Below, piece after piece: positions 59,811-64,000 of a DNA stretch of 64,000 bases. The stretch comes from Boswellia sacra. Taxonomy: Eukaryota > Streptophyta > Magnoliopsida > Sapindales > Burseraceae. The position numbers and the translations under genes were made by a program. The notes under the pieces were generated by a model. It saw nothing but the letters and a program-made list of their open reading frames with translations. It was not told the DNA's origin and did no database searches. The first letter of the stretch is position 1. Every line of letters starts with the position of its first letter. The stretch is taken from the NCBI GenBank assembly GCA_013180625.2, contig SNVD02013083.1, positions 1-64,000 of the forward strand. Direction: 5' to 3'.

Positions 59811-61052
59811 GTGGGAAACTTGGAAGGTAGTCTTAACGTGTAAATTTATTTGAAATTTGTGTATTTAATGATTTTTTTATAGTTTTCAAGTGAATTTATA
59901 GTATTTGAGAGAATTTAATGTCGATGTTAATATGTACTCTTAGAAATATAAGTTAAGACTATCTAACATAAAAAGTGTTTAATGATTGAGTCTCTCTATA
60001 GCTCTCTCACGATCTCGATTCATACATTGCATATGACACACGCAAATCGAACCAGTTCAATGGACATAACTCAACCATTCTTCCAGTGATCAATTGTGTC
60101 CATTTGATGCTCTGGAGCCATGGCTGAGGAAGATGTAGACTTTGATTCTAGAGAATAGTGTTCATGATCAGATTCAGATACCCTCGTGATTAAAGACACA
60201 TTTAAAAATGATGCACAAATAAAATAATATTTGTTGAAAGTCAAATTTAATTAGTAGAGACAAATCTGTGGTCGCTGTAGGATTAGAGATATTCGGACGT
60301 CAGCGAAATTTTGTTCTAGATTGTTAGATTGAGACTTGAGCGGCCGGGCACGTATATAAGATATATTAAAGAATCATAGTTAAAAATGATTGATTTTGTC
60401 AATCATATGATATCACAAATCGTGTCTTTAATCGTGCCGGCCTCGGCCTTCTACTGACCAAATCATATTATATTTCTTTCCTTCATCAAAAAATGTCAAT
60501 ATCATAATCTTTGATCAGTCATTTGTGTAAAAGAAAATTGTTTAAATCGCGTTGAGAAATGAGAGCTGGGAGGTGGCTGACTGGGGGGTCACATGCACTC
60601 ATATGCGTACTGTGGCGTCTTGCGTGGCAGGTTAGACGGCAAAAAGCAATTATCATATTACTAATATATGCTGTGCTATTAACTTAATTATTATCACGAG
60701 AGAGTAATTATTTATAACATTCATACATCTATGCTCATTGACTAATTGTATATAAAGGAAAAAGGATATGATCAAATTCATTTATAACATTCGTCAATAT
60801 AAGATGGGATGTAAGAATATTTTGTATCAAAAGAAATAACACATATATATATAAATTTAAAGTGTACAATTCTTACTATATATATATGCACAGACGTTAA
60901 TATGTAGATTTTGCAGATAAAGAAATATTACTAATAAATTATCGGCCGGAATGTATACTACACTTTAAACCCTGCACGGAGACAAATAATTTATTATTGT
61001 CATCTTATAAAAAATCATATATATTTTTTAATCATGAATAATAATTAGCAAC
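59811..61052. other. AT-rich intergenic DNA
   Basis: No clear gene. A 38-codon open stretch on the minus strand (about 60181-60068, ending MDTIDHWKNG then a stop) looks like a possible last-exon remnant, but I cannot name it. The rest shows nothing. Confidence 0.45.
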
Positions 61053-61622
61053 TTACTGGAGAAATTCAACGTTAATGGAGGTTGCAGAAGGATTAGCAAT
61101 GGCTGCAAAAGCTGTTGTAGAAAGGACTAAGGTAGCGCCATCCCTGGAAGGCCTAGACACTGATTTTTGAGCGCGATCGACAATCTTGATCTGAATGGTT
61201 TTTCCTGGTTTGCAAGTTCCAGGCACAGCAGCACTTATGCACCTCACCAAGTATTGCCTCCCACAGGCTGCATCATTGTCCCACACCCTTTCGCCCGCTG
61301 CCCCGAATAGACTGCTCGACGGGAACTGTGATGGATCATTCCCTCGACAAGCGGTTGCTGCATATATCAATTAATTAATGCATGCATACATACGACGTAC
61401 ATTTATTCAAGTACCCTCCAGTTATATATACTTTTATCATTTATCAAAATTATGTTCAGAGGTAGCTAGCTAGGGCATGCAGATGCAGTTTACTTACGTA
61501 AGTATGGAGGGCTGTAGCGAGCAGCTGTGCCCACATCGGCAGGGAGAGATAGAACAAGTTTACTGCAGCTAGTCGCAAGAAGGATAGAGGCAATTGGTAG
61601 AGTTTCTGATGTGTCGACGTTA
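61053..61622 (-). CDS. EG45/expansin-like secreted protein (plant natriuretic peptide / p12-like)
   Basis: Two exons, about 61622-61498 and 61357-61053. They join in phase through PPYL|PTACRGNDPS. The product has a hydrophobic, signal-like stretch (ASILLATSCSKLVLSLPADVG) and then a double-psi beta-barrel domain of about 120 aa: GTAARYSPPYLPTAC, AACGRQYLVRC and IQIKIVDRAQ, ending TSINVEFLQ. The conserved Cys pairs are mostly present. Relatives such as citrus blight-associated p12 and plant natriuretic peptides are small apoplastic proteins without expansin cell-wall binding domain. No ATG lies in frame between the upstream stop (about 61629) and the signal-like stretch, so the start may lie on an unseen upstream exon or be lost. 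Confidence 0.72.
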
Positions 61623-61639
61623 TAGCCTTATGACACAAT

Positions 61640-62400
61640 CCTCTCTATTACGCATATATTACGTGTATTTGTAAACACAGATACGCACACAGACACAAGC
61701 ACATATATATATATACAATTGTATATGCATGTGTGATTCTTTTCATATTTATTAAATGCATATAACTAATTCTCTATACTATATATTCAACCAAAAAAAA
61801 AAAATTCTATTAATTAGTGTTGCTTTCGAGTCAATTAGCTTTAAAAACTAGCTGGAACATGCACCCAATTGTTGATTCTGTTGCAAATGTCATTTTCCTT
61901 TCACATTACATAAATTTAAAAAAAAAAAAGTTAATGTATGATATAGTGAAAAAAACTTTTAATTAACCAAGATCTAGAACAATTAAGAATCAAATGGATT
62001 AGGTTGATCATCTAACCACATGCCTAGCTATAACTTTATTTAAGAGTTTTGGTTAACTAGCAATTTAAAATATATACTTATTGATAGCTTAAACTTATCT
62101 TGTGAACTAGAAATACAAATTACAAGTAGGTGAGATCACGGACATCACTGTATGAGCTGCTGCTTTCTCCTAGATATCTTTATCCTTACTCCAGTTTTAT
62201 TTAGTAGAATTAAATGTAAAATGGATGAAGACAAATTAAAATCCTGTAAAAGAAACATTTGATGAATTCAAAATAAAATTGGTCTTTAATTGTTGTATGA
62301 ACAAGTATATGGCCGCCAGTCGCCGACTACGGCACCTTTGACTTGTGAATTATTATTCTAACCCCCAACTATATCTAGCTAAAATTTAACCTAAATTAAT
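61640..62400. other. AT-rich intergenic DNA, no gene seen
   Basis: It probably includes the promoter of the EG45-like gene on the left (TATATATATA at about 61708-61717). Nothing else was recognised. Confidence 0.5.
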
Positions 62401-62404
62401 AGAG

Positions 62405-62935
62405 TAATTAACATTGTCACTCCCAATGTTTTAGGCAAATAACACTCTTCCCCTAACTTTCAATGAAATATTTATAAAGATCTAATTTCCAAATATTATT
62501 AGTTCATCTGTTAAACATATTATGAAAATATAATTTTACCCTCATTTATATTATAAGATTTATTTATTTATTTCTTTTTATAAAGAAGAAAAATTTTAAA
62601 AACATTAATTTTGATTTACAAACCATTTTCTTTTTAATTTTTATTTTTTAAAAATACAAAATAGAAAGAAAACCATTTAGATTATCATTTTCATTTATTT
62701 GCAAACCATTTTCTTTTTAATTTTCATTTTAAAAAAATCATTTTGTTTTACAAGCCATCTATTTAAACCATTTTCTATAAAAAATTAAAAAAAAATATGA
62801 ATTTTTCAAGTCTTCTGGGTGTTTTTAAAATTTTTTTCCTTTATGAAGAGAAATAAATAAATAAATCTTATAATATAAATGAGGCAAAATTATCTTTCTA
62901 TAATATATTTAACCGATTAAGTGGTTGTTTGTTTC
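62405..62935. mobile_element. Inverted-repeat element, AT-rich, truncated at one end
   Basis: The left arm at about 62510-62590 (GTTAAACATATTATG ... TTATATTATAAGATTTATTT) is the inverted complement of the right arm at about 62840-62930. Between them are repeats of AACCATTTTCTTTTTAATTT. The left arm extends further outward (CATTGTCACTCCC ...) than the right arm, so one terminus may be lost. Confidence 0.6.
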
Positions 62936-63346
62936 TTTCACTTAACACTTTTTAAATCTTAATTTAGAAAACTTAAAAGTATGTTTGTTTTTAATGTTTT
63001 ACACATCTTAAAATAAGTGCTAAGTAAAATTTTGTCATATTTACCCTTCTAATATATAGAGGATACCAAAAATGATAATAATAAGATAATATTTTTTTAT
63101 TAATATAATTTAAATTCATTTAAAATTTATTAAGAATTTATCAGTAAAATTTCTATATACATATATTAAGCAAATTATTTTTAAAAAATAGAAAATAATT
63201 AATTAATTAAAACTATTGAAAGGCTAGCAACTACCGACACCAGCCGCCACTACCAACATCTAACATCGCAGATTGTCGTTGCACGTCCAGCAACATTGAG
63301 CCTAAAAATATCATGCCAGATGCAGTCCAGCAACATAGGAGCATAC
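62936..63346. other. AT-rich spacer then GC-richer stretch
   Basis: No gene. From about 63225 the base composition rises (CACCAGCCGCCACTACC), just before the LTR. Its origin is unknown. Confidence 0.4.
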
Positions 63347-63875
63347 TGTCACAAGCTTAGAGTTTTGCGCAGCTGCTCGTGCGGCACTTAGACAACTTGA
63401 ACCCGAAAGTTACTAAGTAAGCCTTGAAGTTTGCTTCTCGCTCAAGGAGAAGTTAGGACCGTTGAGCTAAAGAGCTTTAGAGGCTAGAAGAAGAGATGGA
63501 ACTTAGAGGCAAGTGTTGCAAATGCAAAAGAGCTTTATATTACACAAGAGAACTCTTACAATGCTTTGTATTATATTTGCTTGGATTAGCTTGGATGATT
63601 ACAAATGAGCCTTGGAGGGGTATTTATACTAATCCTCCTCCCAAATGAATGGCTAGGATTCAATACATCCAATGGCCATAAATGAGTCCTACCTAATTTA
63701 GGTGTGGTAGGTGAACTACCATTGACATTGTATATTTACATGTGAGAGTATTACATATTTGACTTTGCTAGAGTTTCTAGAAAATGGGCTTGGGTTGCAA
63801 GTCTTCTAGAAATCGGGCCAAGCCTTTGTGCACATTTTGGGCCACTCTAGCAAGCAAATTGGGCGAGCTGTGACA
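63347..63875 (-). repeat. 3' LTR of a Ty3/gypsy element running off the right edge
   Basis: 529 bp with perfect 7-bp terminal inversions: TGTCACA at the left and TGTGACA at the right. A purine tract (AGGTGGGGGAGGA on the minus strand, 63876-63888) abuts it. It is related to the short relic at 5098-5179. Confidence 0.88.
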
Positions 63876-63886
63876 TCCTCCCCCAC

Positions 63887-64000
63887 CTATTTCCGCGACG
63901 TCCTCGGCGCGCTCTCATCCTTGTAGCGTTGGATGTGCTCGCCAAATTGCCACAAGAGATCTTCGCGTTCCCAACTTGCCTCACTGTCCGGAAGGTTTTT
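63887..64000 (-). CDS. C-terminal end of a gypsy pol polyprotein (chromodomain), partial
   Basis: 37 codons plus TAG, open to the window edge. The stretch DSEASWEREDLLWQFGEHIQ matches the end of chromodomains in plant chromoviruses. The stop sits just before the purine tract and LTR. The rest of the element lies beyond 64000. Confidence 0.8.
   Translation of the reverse strand, partial: KNLPDSEASWEREDLLWQFGEHIQRYKDESAPRTSRK

Noticed and set aside
62405..62500. Same family as the Mutator-like element at 12694
   Set aside because: The general style (AACACTCT..CCCC) is similar, but a shared word long enough to prove kinship was not found.

Overview
This is a 64-kb piece of a eudicot plant nuclear genome. 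It is AT-rich, with spliced genes (GT-AG introns), a nuclear tRNA gene, and plant Ty3/gypsy, Ty1/copia, LINE and MITE elements. The order FAD monooxygenase, NAA50-like acetyltransferase, CCR4-like nuclease matches what I recall of the Arabidopsis At5g11330-At5g11340-At5g11350 neighbourhood. A woody rosid such as Citrus would fit, but the species is not proven by the sequence.

Layout. 1-8 kb: tRNA-Gly(UCC), a BAHD acyltransferase of the CER2/CER26-like type (minus strand) and an intact V-ATPase c'' subunit gene (plus strand). 8-18 kb: a decayed FAD monooxygenase (copy A), a nest of DNA transposons (MITE, 1-kb TIR element, Tigger/pogo relic, Mutator-like element with a 10-bp target duplication), a copia gag relic, and monooxygenase copy B. 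17.9-27.8 kb: a nearly intact, very young chromovirus (Ty3/gypsy, Tekay-like) inserted inside exon 1 of copy B, with a CCCTT target duplication. 28-36 kb: a 1.3-kb tandem duplication, the only intact monooxygenase (copy C, 432 aa) and decayed copy D. 35.8-44.5 kb: a 4.3-kb tandem duplication carrying two NAA50-like genes, with a breakpoint inside a MITE. 44.2-47.6 kb: a decayed conserved plant gene of unknown function, with a small non-autonomous LTR element in one intron. 48-54.6 kb: a broken CCR4-type nuclease gene split by a LINE. 54.9-59.8 kb: a copia element. 61-61.6 kb: an EG45/expansin-like secreted protein gene. The right edge holds the 3' end of another gypsy element.

Genes that look able to make a complete product are the BAHD protein, VHA-c'', monooxygenase copy C and the two NAA50-like genes. 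The EG45-like gene is probably functional but its start was not found. The rest is a local record of duplication and decay: five monooxygenase copies, two acetyltransferase copies, and many inactivating changes that are C-to-T or G-to-A, as expected from methylcytosine deamination. I found no operon-like or defence-type system. The most interesting signals are the young insertion that split copy B, and the MITE-associated duplication that produced diverged NAA50 paralogues, one lacking a catalytic-site tyrosine.
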